This document shows positions 15,811 to 25,000 of a stretch of DNA of 62,539 bases, piece after piece. The notes below the pieces were generated by a model, which was not told the origin of the DNA, searched no databases, and saw nothing but the letters and a program-made list of their open reading frames with translations. Within the stretch, counting starts at the first letter, position 1; each line of letters opens with the position of its first letter. A program made the position numbers and the translations under genes. This DNA is from Bacteroidales bacterium (GTDB lineage Bacteria; Bacteroidota; Bacteroidia; Bacteroidales; UBA932). The stretch covers positions 1 to 62,539 of the forward strand of contig JAGBJY010000044.1 of assembly GCA_017934185.1 (NCBI GenBank). The letters are read 5' to 3'.

Positions 15811-18344
15811 TGAAAAAACTGGACCAGTTCATACTCAAGTCGTTTGTGGGACCGTTTTTCGCGATCCTGGCCATTGTAGTATTCATACTGGTCATGCAGT
15901 TTTTGTGGGTATACATTGACGAACTGGTGGGGAAGGGCCTGGAATTCAAGGTAATCCTTGAGTTCCTGATGTGGGGGAGCTGCCAGGTGCTGCCGCTGGC
16001 CATTCCGCTGGCAACGCTCCTGAGCTCCATGATGACCCTGGGCGACATGGGTGAGCACTTTGAGCTCACGGCCATCAAGGCCTCCGGGGTGTCGCTGGCG
16101 CGGGTGCTGGTGCCCATGACGGTGGTGAGCCTCTTCATCATGGTGGGGGCGTTCTATATCGGCGACCGCCTGGTGCCCTATTCCATCAACCAGATTTACA
16201 CCATGCGGGATGATATCGGCCGCACCAAAAGCGAGATTAAAATCCCCACGGGCACCTTCTACGACGGCATTGAGGGTTATATCCTTCGCGTAGATCGCCG
16301 GGACAAGAAAACCGGCATGATGTACAACATCCAGGTGTACGACCACACCGGCAGCAAGGGCAATACCCGCATTACGGTGGCCGACAGCGGCATCATCAAG
16401 ATGTCCAAGGCCAAGGACTACCTCACGTTCCAGCTCTTTGACGGAACCAATTACCAGGAGGACAACACGCGCAAATACCGCGACACCACCCTGGCGCTGC
16501 GCCGCATCCGTTTCCGCAGCCAGGAAATGGTGATTCCGCTGGAGAATTACGCGTTCCACCATTCCGATTCGGCCCGTTACGGGGAGCAGGTGCGTTCCAT
16601 GAACCTCGCCTCGCTCCAGCACGGGCACGACTCCCTGGTGGGGCTGGTGAACGAAGGCACCCTCAAGCACGTGCGCGAATTCCAGAGCCAGACCTATCTG
16701 AGCCACCGGAACCAGTTGGACACGGCCTGGCGCAGCAAGGCCTCCGTGGCCCTGGATCCTCCTTCCGAGGGCCGATGGAACACCCTTGCCGACAAGAAAC
16801 GGGCCTTGGAATCGGCGGCATCGGCTGCCCGGCAGTACGAAAGCCTGGCCCGCGGGCAAACCATGGAGTCTTATGACTACACGCGCCTGATTTACCGCAC
16901 GGACGTGGAGATTTGGAAGAAGTATGCGCAGGCGCTGGCCTGCCTGCTGCTCTTTTTCATCGGCGCGCCCATCGGGGCCATTGTGAAAAAGGGCGGTCTG
17001 GGCACCCCGGCGGTGCTTTCCATGCTCTTCTTTGTGCTTTACTGGGTCATTGACATCACCGGCGAGCGTCTGGCCAACAACGGCGCCACCACGGCTTTTA
17101 TCGGCAAGTTTGTATCGGCCTTTGTGCTGGCGCCCATAGGGGTGTGGCTTACGGTGAAGGCGGTGAAGGATGCCAGCCTGTTCAACATGGACCTGCTGAA
17201 GAGCGGATTCCGCAGAATTAAAAGTAAGTTTTTCCGTATGTTCCGAAAGACAAGAATTGTGTATATGGGCACGCCGGAGTTCTCGGTGGGGCCGCTGGAT
17301 GCGCTGGTCAGTGGCGGCTACAAGATTGTGGGCGTGGTAACGGCGCCGGACAAACCCTCCGGACGCGGGCTCAAAATGAATGAGAGCGCGGTAAAGAAGT
17401 ATGCGGTGGAGCATGGGCTGCAGCTTTTCCAACCGGAAAAACTCAAGGCGCCCGGTTTCCTGGAGGCGCTTGCCGCCCTGAAGGCCGATTTGTTTGTGGT
17501 GGTGGGCTTCCGGATGCTGCCGGAAGTGGTATGGACCATGCCGCGCTACGGAACCTTTAACCTGCATGCCGCCCTGCTGCCCCAGTACCGTGGCGCCGCC
17601 CCTATCAACTGGGCGGTGATTAACGGCGAGAATATCACGGGTGTAACCACCTTTATGATTGACAAGCAAATAGATACGGGTGGCATTATCCTGCGCTCCG
17701 AGTGCCGGCTGGAACCCACGGACACCGCCGGGGACCTGCACGACAAGCTCATGGAGCTGGGGTCTTCGCTGGTAGTGGAAACTGTGGAAGGGATTGTGCA
17801 GAAGAACGTGGAACTGCGCATTCAGCGCAGCTTTATCCAGGGCTCGGAACTGCTCAAGCCCGCTCCCAAGCTCACACGCGAACTGCAGCACATTGACTGG
17901 AACGACAGCACGCGGCAGGTGTACAACCTCATCCGCGGCCTGTCCCCGTTCCCCTGCGCCTTCACGGAACTCGTGCCCGCCGCCCCTGTTCCGGAAAGGG
18001 ACACGCTTTCCTCCGCGTCGCTTCGCGACCCTGTCCGGGCAAATGCTCCGGAAAGCGTGTCCCCTTTCGGAACTGCCTCCGCTGTGCAGCTGAAGGTGTT
18101 CTTCGGCGAAATGCGCTATGACCTGCACGGGGCGCCGGGAACGGTGCTTTCGGACGGCAAGACTTACTTTGCGGTGGCCACCCAGGACGGCGCCATTGCC
18201 ATCACCGACCTGCAGCTCTCCGGAAAGAAGCGCATGGACGTGAAGAGTTTCCTCCTGGGCTTCCGCAATCCTACTTCTTATGTGTGCACCCAGGGCACTT
18301 CCAAGGCAGAAATCGCCAAGGCGCAACCCGTGCCCGAAGACTAA
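15810..18344 (+). CDS. fmt: LptF/LptG-family permease fused to methionyl-tRNA formyltransferase
   Basis: One uninterrupted 844-aa frame joins two proteins. Residues 1 to about 475 are a YjgP/YjgQ (LptF/LptG) permease: three N-terminal helices, a periplasmic domain and three C-terminal helices, used in LPS export. Residues 477-844 are Fmt, starting MFRKTRIVYMGTPEFSVGPL, with NLHAALLPQYRGAAPINWA, the active-site MIDKQIDTGG and the C-terminal GKKRMDVKSFLLGF. No stop separates them; ATG 17238-17240 could start Fmt internally. TAA codons at 17219 and 17225 lie one frame over. Topology allows a fusion, since LptF/G C-termini face the cytosol. Fmt also carries a palindromic repeat insertion (17988-18073). 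Confidence 0.9.
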   Translation: MKKLDQFILKSFVGPFFAILAIVVFILVMQFLWVYIDELVGKGLEFKVILEFLMWGSCQVLPLAIPLATLLSSMMTLGDMGEHFELTAIKASGVSLARVLVPMTVVSLFIMVGAFYIGDRLVPYSINQIYTMRDDIGRTKSEIKIPTGTFYDGIEGYILRVDRRDKKTGMMYNIQVYDHTGSKGNTRITVADSGIIKMSKAKDYLTFQLFDGTNYQEDNTRKYRDTTLALRRIRFRSQEMVIPLENYAFHHSDSARYGEQVRSMNLASLQHGHDSLVGLVNEGTLKHVREFQSQTYLSHRNQLDTAWRSKASVALDPPSEGRWNTLADKKRALESAASAARQYESLARGQTMESYDYTRLIYRTDVEIWKKYAQALACLLLFFIGAPIGAIVKKGGLGTPAVLSMLFFVLYWVIDITGERLANNGATTAFIGKFVSAFVLAPIGVWLTVKAVKDASLFNMDLLKSGFRRIKSKFFRMFRKTRIVYMGTPEFSVGPLDALVSGGYKIVGVVTAPDKPSGRGLKMNESAVKKYAVEHGLQLFQPEKLKAPGFLEALAALKADLFVVVGFRMLPEVVWTMPRYGTFNLHAALLPQYRGAAPINWAVINGENITGVTTFMIDKQIDTGGIILRSECRLEPTDTAGDLHDKLMELGSSLVVETVEGIVQKNVELRIQRSFIQGSELLKPAPKLTRELQHIDWNDSTRQVYNLIRGLSPFPCAFTELVPAAPVPERDTLSSASLRDPVRANAPESVSPFGTASAVQLKVFFGEMRYDLHGAPGTVLSDGKTYFAVATQDGAIAITDLQLSGKKRMDVKSFLLGFRNPTSYVCTQGTSKAEIAKAQPVPED
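17988..18073 (+). repeat. In-frame palindromic coding element (fmt copy)
   Basis: Arms of 24 nt (17988-18011 and 18050-18073; 22 of 24 positions complementary) flank a 38-bp core at 18012-18049 that begins TCCGCGTCGCTTCGCGACCC. The core encodes SASLRDPVRANAP. It sits in the C-terminal Fmt domain between TELVPAAP and AVQLKVFFGE, where homologues have a short loop. Confidence 0.85.
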
Positions 18345-18360
18345 AAGTGTGGCTGCTCAT

Positions 18361-18395
18361 GCAAAAGGTCGGATTTGAGGCCGCCGACCTTTTGC
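18361..18395. repeat. 12-bp inverted repeat upstream of thiamine pyrophosphokinase
   Basis: GCAAAAGGTCGG (18361-18372) and CCGACCTTTTGC (18384-18395), perfect complements with an 11-nt loop, just after the fmt stop. There is no T-tract. Confidence 0.7.
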
Positions 18396-18435
18396 GCCGA
18401 TAATGGCCTGCGATCCCTTCTGTTGCCGTTTTGCT

Positions 18436-18470
18436 GCAAAAGGAGGGCACTATTAAAACCGACCTTTTGC
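18436..18470. repeat. Second hairpin of the same family
   Basis: GCAAAAGGAGGG (18436-18447) and CCGACCTTTTGC (18459-18470) repeat the hairpin at 18361 with two mismatches. The right arm ends 2 nt before the ATG at 18473, where the -7 box would be expected. Confidence 0.6.
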
Positions 18471-18472
18471 AA

Positions 18473-19114
18473 ATGGACCGTATCATCATACTTTGTAACG
18501 GGGCTTTTCCTACAGAGCCGTATCCGCTGTTCCTTCTGGACGGTGCGGAGGGTGTGGTGTGCTGCGACGGGGCGCTGGAAAAACTGCTATCATATAGCCC
18601 GGAGGCCCGGCCCCTGGCGGTGGTGGGGGACCTGGATTCCTTGCCGGATGCGCTTAGGGAGCGTTTTTCGGCCTGCATTGTGCACGTGGCCGAGCAGGAC
18701 GACAACGACATGACCAAGGCCCTTCGCTGGGTGCTCCGGGAGCATCCGGAGGCCACCGACATTACCTTCCTGGGGGCTACGGGCCTGAGGGCCGACCATA
18801 CCATCGGCAATCTGGGCCTTCTCATGGAATATACCCGGCTGTTTGACCTGGGGGAGCGGCGCCTTTCGGCCGTAGACGATAATGGGACGGCGTTTGCCAT
18901 CACCGACAGCTGCGAGCTGCACCTGGGCGAAGGCCGCCGTTTCTCCCTTTTCAGTGCCGATAATTCGCTCAGAATCACTTCCGAAGGCCTCCAGTGGCCC
19001 ACGGACGGAGTTGTCTTTGACGCCTGGTGGAAAGCCACGCTCAACCGCACATCGGCCCCCATTGTGCGCCTGCACTTCTCACACCCTTCCGCCGCGCTGG
19101 TGATGATTGATTAA
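18473..19114 (+). CDS. Thiamine diphosphokinase
   Basis: 213 aa. Transfers pyrophosphate from ATP to thiamine to make the cofactor ThDP, which DXS also uses. Diagnostic motifs are VVGDLDSLP, EQDDNDMTKAL and LGATGLRADHTIGN. The start MDRIIILCNGAFP is preferred over an in-frame ATG 42 nt earlier that falls in a hairpin. It is convergent with miaA, and the two stops overlap within TTAA (19111-19114). Confidence 0.9.
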   Translation: MDRIIILCNGAFPTEPYPLFLLDGAEGVVCCDGALEKLLSYSPEARPLAVVGDLDSLPDALRERFSACIVHVAEQDDNDMTKALRWVLREHPEATDITFLGATGLRADHTIGNLGLLMEYTRLFDLGERRLSAVDDNGTAFAITDSCELHLGEGRRFSLFSADNSLRITSEGLQWPTDGVVFDAWWKATLNRTSAPIVRLHFSHPSAALVMID

Positions 19115-19998
19115 GGCCGCACCCAGTGGATGCGCACCCCGTCGCGCTCCATGCCGCGGAACCAGGTCATCTGGCGCTTGGCAAACTGGTGGATGGCGTT
19201 GCCCAGGGCCACTTCCATGTCCTCGTAGCTCAGCTGCCCCAGTACATACTGCGTAACAAACTTATACTCAAGGCCGTAGTAGAGAAGGTCATCGGCCGGG
19301 ATGCCGGAAGACAACAGGCTGCGGATTTCTTCCACCAGGCCTTCCTGGAGGCGCTCCGTAAGGCGTTTGTCTATCCGTGCCACCCTTTCTTCGCGGGTGA
19401 CAAGGGTGCCGATATAGTAAGGCTTCATCGGCAGCTGTGAAGCCGGGAGACCGTTCTCCTTTTCAAACTTATACGCGCGCGTGACAGATTCGATGTACAG
19501 GCCGCTGCCGCCGCAAAGGATGGGGATGGCCCCCCGCGAGCGCACATCGGCATAGGCATCGGCAAAGGCCTGCTGGTACTGGTAGATGTTGAATTTGCTG
19601 CCGGCCGGAACAATGTCAATCAGGTGGTAGGGGACATCCCCGTATTCGGCCAGGTCTTTCCCGGTGCCGATGTCCATGCCGGTGTACACCTGCCGCGAAT
19701 CGGCCGACAGAATTTCCGCTTGGACGGAAGGGGCGCTTTGCGGAGCATTTGCCCGGACAGGGTCGCGCAGCGACGCGGAGCAAAGCGCCCCTTCCGTCCG
19801 GGCTAGTGCCCTTGCGAGCTGCACGGCATAGCGGGTTTTGCCGGAGGCAGTGGGCCCCAGCACCACGATGAGGTCGATGGCGCCGTCGGCATACAGGCGT
19901 GCCAAATGGGCAGGCTCAATGATTTCCGGGTCCGGGAGCTTGGCCATGGGCGGGATGCCGGGGCGGTCCGGCAGCAGCTGCGTGCGGTTCAGTTTCAT
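19111..19998 (-). CDS. miaA: tRNA dimethylallyltransferase
   Basis: 295 aa. Adds the dimethylallyl group to A37 of tRNAs that read UNN codons, using DMAPP. P-loop GPTASGKT and the substrate motif SADSRQVYTGMDIGTGK are intact, as is the C-terminal RQMTWFRGMERDGVRIHW. Between the P-loop helix and SADSRQ lies an extra segment, TEGALCSASLRDPVRANAPQ, encoded by a palindromic repeat. Start at 19998 is 5 nt from a -7 box, so the mRNA is probably leaderless. Confidence 0.95.
   Translation of the reverse strand: MKLNRTQLLPDRPGIPPMAKLPDPEIIEPAHLARLYADGAIDLIVVLGPTASGKTRYAVQLARALARTEGALCSASLRDPVRANAPQSAPSVQAEILSADSRQVYTGMDIGTGKDLAEYGDVPYHLIDIVPAGSKFNIYQYQQAFADAYADVRSRGAIPILCGGSGLYIESVTRAYKFEKENGLPASQLPMKPYYIGTLVTREERVARIDKRLTERLQEGLVEEIRSLLSSGIPADDLLYYGLEYKFVTQYVLGQLSYEDMEVALGNAIHQFAKRQMTWFRGMERDGVRIHWVRP
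19722..19799 (-). repeat. In-frame palindromic coding element (miaA copy)
   Basis: Perfect 20-bp arms (GGACGGAAGGGGCGCTTTGC at 19722-19741 and its complement at 19780-19799) flank a 38-bp core (19742-19779). On the coding strand the core differs from the fmt core at one position and is read in the same frame, giving SASLRDPVRANAP. The arm sequences differ from those in fmt, but each pair is self-complementary. Confidence 0.9.
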
Positions 19999-20003
19999 AT
20001 CTG

Positions 20004-20011
20004 CAAAAATA
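20004..20011 (-). promoter_or_regulatory. -7 box TATTTTTG for miaA
   Basis: TAnnTTTG match on the minus strand, 5 nt before the miaA ATG. Confidence 0.6.
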
Positions 20012-20020
20012 CACACATTT

Positions 20021-20046
20021 TGTCATTCTGAACGAAGTGAAGAATC
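20021..20046 (-). repeat. Intergenic copy of the CAGAATGACA-family repeat
   Basis: TGTCATTCTGAACGAAGTGA followed by AGAATC lies between the divergent miaA and smpB promoters. It is the same family as the copies at 7661 and 8508 in the kinase gene. Confidence 0.7.
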
Positions 20047-20053
20047 TTTTTAT

Positions 20054-20061
20054 TAACTTTG
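20054..20061 (+). promoter_or_regulatory. -7 box TAACTTTG for smpB
   Basis: Perfect TAnnTTTG, 9 nt before the ATG at 20071. It excludes the longer TTG start at 20059, which lies inside the box. Confidence 0.7.
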
Positions 20062-20070
20062 CACTCACTT

Positions 20071-20526
20071 ATGCCCAAAGCAAAGAGCAGCATACAGATT
20101 AAGAACCGCCGGGCCTCGTTCGATTACGAGTTCCTGGAAACCTATACGGCCGGCATCCAGCTGGTGGGGACGGAAATCAAATCCATCCGCGCCGGCAAAG
20201 TGTCGCTGCAGGATGCGTACTGCTTCTTTGTGGGCCATGAGCTCTTCGTGCGGGGCATGAACATTGCCACCTACCATTGGGGCAGCTGGGGCCAGCACGA
20301 ACCGGTGCGTGACCGCAGGCTCCTCCTCAACCGAAAGGAACTCAGGCACTTGCAGCAGGCCGACAAGCAAAAAGGCCTCACCATTGTGGCCGTAAAGCTC
20401 TTTGTGGCCGACAACGGCTTTGCCAAGCTGGTGATTGCCCTGGCCAAGGGTAAGAAAGAGTACGACAAGCGCCAGTCCATCAAGGAAAAGGACGTTCGGC
20501 GGGAGATGGACCGCAGCGGGTATTGA
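20071..20526 (+). CDS. smpB: SsrA-binding protein
   Basis: 151 aa. Small OB-fold protein that binds tmRNA and delivers it to stalled ribosomes. The family pattern is clear: [60 protein letters not shown] and the basic C-terminal tail [19 protein letters not shown]. The tmRNA gene itself is not in this window. Confidence 0.97.
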   Translation: MPKAKSSIQIKNRRASFDYEFLETYTAGIQLVGTEIKSIRAGKVSLQDAYCFFVGHELFVRGMNIATYHWGSWGQHEPVRDRRLLLNRKELRHLQQADKQKGLTIVAVKLFVADNGFAKLVIALAKGKKEYDKRQSIKEKDVRREMDRSGY

Positions 20527-20545
20527 TTATTTGAAAAATTCTCTC

Positions 20546-20553
20546 TACCTTTG
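20546..20553 (+). promoter_or_regulatory. -7 box TACCTTTG for metK
   Basis: Perfect TAnnTTTG with a TTG 20 nt upstream (20523-20525). It gives a leader of about 125 nt before metK, which holds the riboswitch. Confidence 0.7.
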
Positions 20554-20565
20554 CCGTCCCAAAAT

Positions 20566-20617
20566 ATGTGGATAGATTTGGCTTGCTTGCAACCACGTTA
20601 AAAAATGCTAAAAAACA
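20566..20617 (+). promoter_or_regulatory. SAM-II-like riboswitch aptamer
   Basis: Stem P1 ATGTGG (20566-20571) pairs with CCACGT (20593-20598). The 17-nt loop GATTTGGCTTGCTTGCA (20575-20591) matches the SAM-II pattern GAUUU-N7-UUGCA in length and at both ends. The conserved 3' strand GCTAAA follows at 20607-20612 and would complete the pseudoknot. Its position in the metK leader fits a SAM sensor. The call is by eye; no covariance model was run. Confidence 0.7.
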
Positions 20618-20637
20618 TTTCATATCAGTGTTTTGTG

Positions 20638-20678
20638 TTTTAGCCTCCGCATATATTGCTCCGGGGCTAATTTTTTAT
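20638..20678 (+). terminator. Riboswitch-controlled terminator before metK
   Basis: TTAGCCTC (20640-20647) pairs with GGGGCTAA (20663-20670), then TTTTTTAT, ending 2 nt before the metK ATG. The left arm TTTTAGC (20638-20644) is also complementary to the aptamer strand GCTAAAA (20607-20613), giving an antiterminator. SAM binding should trap GCTAAA and let the terminator form. Confidence 0.65.
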
Positions 20679-20680
20679 AT

Positions 20681-21979
20681 ATGAAGAACTATTTATTTAC
20701 AAGTGAGTCGGTGAGCGAAGGACATCCCGACAAAGTGGCGGACCAGATCAGTGACGCCATCCTGGACGAGTTCCTGATGCAGGATCCGGAGGCCAAAGTG
20801 GCCTGCGAGAGCTTCTGCTCCACCGGCATGGTGGTGGTCATGGGCGAAGTGAAGGCCGAGGCCTACGTGGACATCCAGACCACCGTCCGCAACACCATCC
20901 GCCGTATCGGCTACACCAAGGCCGATTATATGTTTGACGCATCCAGTTGCGGTGTCCTCAGTGCCCTGCATGAGCAGTCGGCCGACATCAACCGCGGCGT
21001 GGAACGGGCCACCGAGGAGCAGCAGGGCGCCGGCGACCAGGGCATGATGTTCGGCTATGCCTGCCGCGACACCGGGGACTACATGCCCCTGCCGCTGTAC
21101 CTGAGCCACAAGCTCCTTGAAATTCTGGCCGATATCCGCCACAACGAGCCTCAGCTGATGCCGTACCTCCGTCCGGACGCCAAAAGCCAGTTTACCATTG
21201 AGTATGACGGGGAAACGCATCAGCCGGTGAAGGTGCATACCATCGTCCTAAGCACCCAGCACGACGAATTTGTGCCGCGGAGCCTGGGCCGGATGAGCTA
21301 TGAAGCGGCGGTGGCGCAGTTCGGCCAGGCCAAGGTAGACGAGGCCATGCAGGGGAAAATCCGCTTCGACGTGGAGAAGATTCTGATTCCGCGTCTGAAA
21401 GCATCCCTCCCGGAGGCAACGGCCCGCCTTATCCACAGCTTCGTGCTGCACGTGAACCCCACGGGCAAATTCGTCATCGGCGGCCCTCACGGCGACACCG
21501 GCCTCACGGGCCGGAAAATCATCGTGGACACCTACGGCGGCAAAGGCGCCCATGGCGGCGGTGCCTTCTCCGGCAAGGACCCTTCCAAGGTAGACCGCAG
21601 CGCTGCGTATGCCGCCCGCTACATTGCCAAGAACCTGGTAGCTGCCGGGGTGGCCGATGAGTGCCTGGTGCAACTGGCCTATGCCATCGGCGTGGCCCAA
21701 CCCGTGAGCGTGTTCGTGGACAGCTACGGGACCGGCGTCATCCCCGACGGGGAGATTGCCGAAAAAGTGAAGGCGCTCTTTGACCTGCGTCCCTCGGCCA
21801 TCATCAAAAAGTTCGGCCTCAAGAATCCCATCTACAGCCCGACGGCCGCCTACGGCCACATGGGGCGCAAGCCTTACACCAAGGCCGTGACCGTCCAGGG
21901 CAAACGGAAAATTGTCCAGTTCTTCGGCTGGGAGCTGCTGGACAGCGTCCCTGCGGTAAAGAAAGCCTTCGGCCTGTAA
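20681..21979 (+). CDS. metK: S-adenosylmethionine synthase
   Basis: 432 aa, makes SAM from methionine and ATP. Motifs: [20 protein letters not shown] at the N-terminus, [12 protein letters not shown], and the phosphate-binding [18 protein letters not shown]. The start [11 protein letters not shown] is chosen over a longer frame because a terminator hairpin lies directly upstream. Expression is probably controlled by the SAM-II-like leader. A strong terminator follows. Confidence 0.97.
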   Translation: MKNYLFTSESVSEGHPDKVADQISDAILDEFLMQDPEAKVACESFCSTGMVVVMGEVKAEAYVDIQTTVRNTIRRIGYTKADYMFDASSCGVLSALHEQSADINRGVERATEEQQGAGDQGMMFGYACRDTGDYMPLPLYLSHKLLEILADIRHNEPQLMPYLRPDAKSQFTIEYDGETHQPVKVHTIVLSTQHDEFVPRSLGRMSYEAAVAQFGQAKVDEAMQGKIRFDVEKILIPRLKASLPEATARLIHSFVLHVNPTGKFVIGGPHGDTGLTGRKIIVDTYGGKGAHGGGAFSGKDPSKVDRSAAYAARYIAKNLVAAGVADECLVQLAYAIGVAQPVSVFVDSYGTGVIPDGEIAEKVKALFDLRPSAIIKKFGLKNPIYSPTAAYGHMGRKPYTKAVTVQGKRKIVQFFGWELLDSVPAVKKAFGL

Positions 21980-21989
21980 TTCGGTACAA

Positions 21990-22025
21990 AAAAAGAGCCT
22001 TGCAAAAACTTGCAGGGCTCTTTTT
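21990..22025. terminator. Strong bidirectional terminator
   Basis: AAAAAGAGCC...GGCTCTTTTT with an inner TGCAA/TTGCA stem, between the convergent metK and Oar-like receptor genes. The A- and T-runs let it work on both strands. Confidence 0.85.
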
Positions 22026-22042
22026 GTATCGTATAGCTTCTA

Positions 22043-25000
22043 CTAGAAGGTGTACTTCAGACCAATCTGGCCTCTCCAGCGGGAGAGATAGTCGGCGTAG
22101 TCGAACATCTGGTAGTTGCCGTCATGCAGGAACTGGAACTCGCCGTTGCCGCTGTAGGTAACAGGGCTGTAGTAGGAATTCAGACCCATTCCGTAGCTGC
22201 GGCCCCAAGCGGGATTGAGCATGTTGGTGAAGTTGATGATGTCAATGGTGAGTTCGAAGGAGTGGACGTGCTTGCCGGCACGGAATCCGAACTTCTGACC
22301 CACGTGAACGTCAATGTGGTTCTCGAAGGGGAGGTTGTCGGCGTAACGGTCGAAGTACTGTCCGCGGTGATCCTTCAGGTAGCGGGTGCTGCCCAGCCAC
22401 TGCTTGTAGTTGGCAGTCTGAACTTCAGGAGTGAAGCGGGCGTTGGTGCCGGTACCGGCCTTGAAGACCATCTGGTTAACCTGCTCATCCGTGGGGATGA
22501 AGATAAGGTCGTTACCATTGGAGGAGTCGCCGTTGAGGTCACCATTGTAGTAGATGCTGTAGGCAGCACCGGAGGTACCTACGTACACAGCACCGACGGT
22601 GGTGGTCCACTGCTTGGAACGGCCATAGCTGATGTGATAGAAAGCGGAGGCCTTGATCTGGTGAGGGATGTTGTAAGCAGAGTTGGCCAGTTCCGGATCG
22701 TTGGGGTTGGTGTGGTGGTAGTTGTAGGCGAAGTTGGACTGGGCCACGGAGCTGCCGCCATTGAACACGCTCTTGGACTTGGAGTAGGTGTAGGAGGCAT
22801 TCAGATCCAGACCAAAGTCGAAGGACTTGGCAGCCTGGACCATGAAGTTGTAGCCATAACCCTTGCTGGTGGAGTAGAGCTTGTAGATATTGGCATACGG
22901 GGAACCGCTGGTAATTCTCTGGAACATAGGACGGTTGTCGTAAGGAAGCACGCTGGCGAAGGTCTCGTTGCCCTTGAGGGCGTAAGCCTCGTTGGTGTAA
23001 GCGATGTCGCTGATGGTCTTGGTGAAGATGCCTTCCACCGTCCAGTCAATACCCAGGAGATTGAAGTCGAAGCCAAGGTCGAAGCGGGCATTCTGAGGCA
23101 CGGAGAAGTTCTTGTCAACCACGTTGATCACCTGGGAACCGGCAGAGGCGGCTACAAGATTCTCGTTGGCGCCCTGTCCGGCGGGATCATAGATAACGGT
23201 CATCTGGTCCAGCAGGTCAGCATTGGCCTGAGAGGTGGAACGCTGGATGTTGAGGGTCTTCAGCTGAACACCGGTGTTGGAGTAGTTGTTGGAAATCCAC
23301 ACGAAAGGAACACGGCCGGTGAACAGGCCTGCACCACCGCGGAGGACATACTTGCGGTTGCCGGCAATGTCATAGCGGAAACCTACACGGGGAGAGAAGA
23401 CGGGCTTGGGAGCGGGGAGCTTGTTGGTGGCCAGTTCCCAGCCTTTCTCGTTGGCGTACTGGGTGAAACCGGTATTCTCAGTGGGGCTGGAAAGGTACAC
23501 GGGCATGTCTACGCGCACACCATAGGTGAGCTCGAACTTGTCCGAGACATTCCATTTGTCCTGAGCGTACAGACCCAGCTGGAGGAACCAGAAGGTAGGC
23601 TCCCAGTTCTCGGTGATGCCGGGAACGCTGGTATCGGCATGGGCATAACGATACTGCTTGATCTTGCCGTCATACAGGTCCTGAGGAGAGTCAAAGTAGT
23701 AGGTACCGTACTTGTCCTGGATGAACAGGTTGGTGAAGCGGTAAAGCTCATTGTGGGTACCGAAGGTGAGGGTGTGGTTGCCCAGGTACCAGGAGAAGTT
23801 GTCGGTGAGGGAGAAGATATCCTGGTCCAGACGGTTGGCGACGGAAGAACGCTCGTTGCCGATGCAGAGGGTACCGTCACCTACGCCGCCAATCTGGAAC
23901 ATGGGGAAGTTGGCACCCAGCGGGTTACGCTTGTCGCGGACGCGCACCCAGGAGAGACGGAGCTCGTTGTTCATGCTGTTGCCGATGCGGCTGTTCAGTT
24001 CACCCACGAAGCTGTTGGTGTTGGACAGGAAGTCGTAGCTGTAGTCGGTGGTGTTCAGATAAGTAGCGCTGCTCACGGAATTCAGCTGCTTGGCGTCTAC
24101 CAGGCTCCAGCGGAAGGAGGCGTGGTTCTTGTCGTTGATGTTCCAGTCCAGTTTGGCAGTGGCCTTGTAGGACTTGGTGTACACCTGAAGGTCGGTAGGA
24201 AGGGCTCCGGTATAGCTGTTGTTGGACTGGGCCTTGACAAAGTCAAGCACCTGCTGAGCTACGGTGTCGTCTACCTTGGACTGGGCAGAGCCGGCGCCGA
24301 AGGCGTTGGGGGTCTGACGGTTGGCAGCTTCGAAGCTGGCGAAGAAGAAGAGCTTGTCCTTGACGATGGGGCCGCCTACAGTAACGCCGGCCTGATACTC
24401 AAGCTGCTCGCCGTATTTGGCGCTCATGTCGCCATTGGCTTTCTTATAGTTGCCGATGATGCTCTGGTTGTTGCCGAAGCCATACACGCTGCCGTGGAAC
24501 TCGTTGGTACCGGACTTGGTGATAGCGTTGATGGTACCGCCGGTGAAACCGCTCTGACGCACGTCGAAGGGAGCGATGCTCACCTGAACCTGCTCGATGG
24601 TTTCCATGGAAACGGGCTGGGTACCGGCCTGGCCGCCGTTGGAACCGGTGGAGGTGAGGCCGAACACGTCGTTGTTCATGGCACCGTCAATCTGGAAGCT
24701 GTTGTATTTGTTGGAGGCACCGGCGATGGACATGGCACCGTCACCGTTGGTACGCACGAACGGGTTTACGCGGGTAACGTCGGCAATACCGCGGGTGATG
24801 GAGGGCATTTCCTCGATGGTGGCGCGGCGGATGGACTGGGCGGCGCCGGTCTTGCCGGAATCGCCGCTGGCCACTACCACAGCCTCGGAGAGCTGCTCGG
24901 AAGCCTCGGCCAGCCATGCATTGAGGGCGTAGGTTTCACCCAGCTGCAGGGCAATGTCGTTGAAGATAACGCTCTGGTAACCCAGATTGGAAACCTCTAC

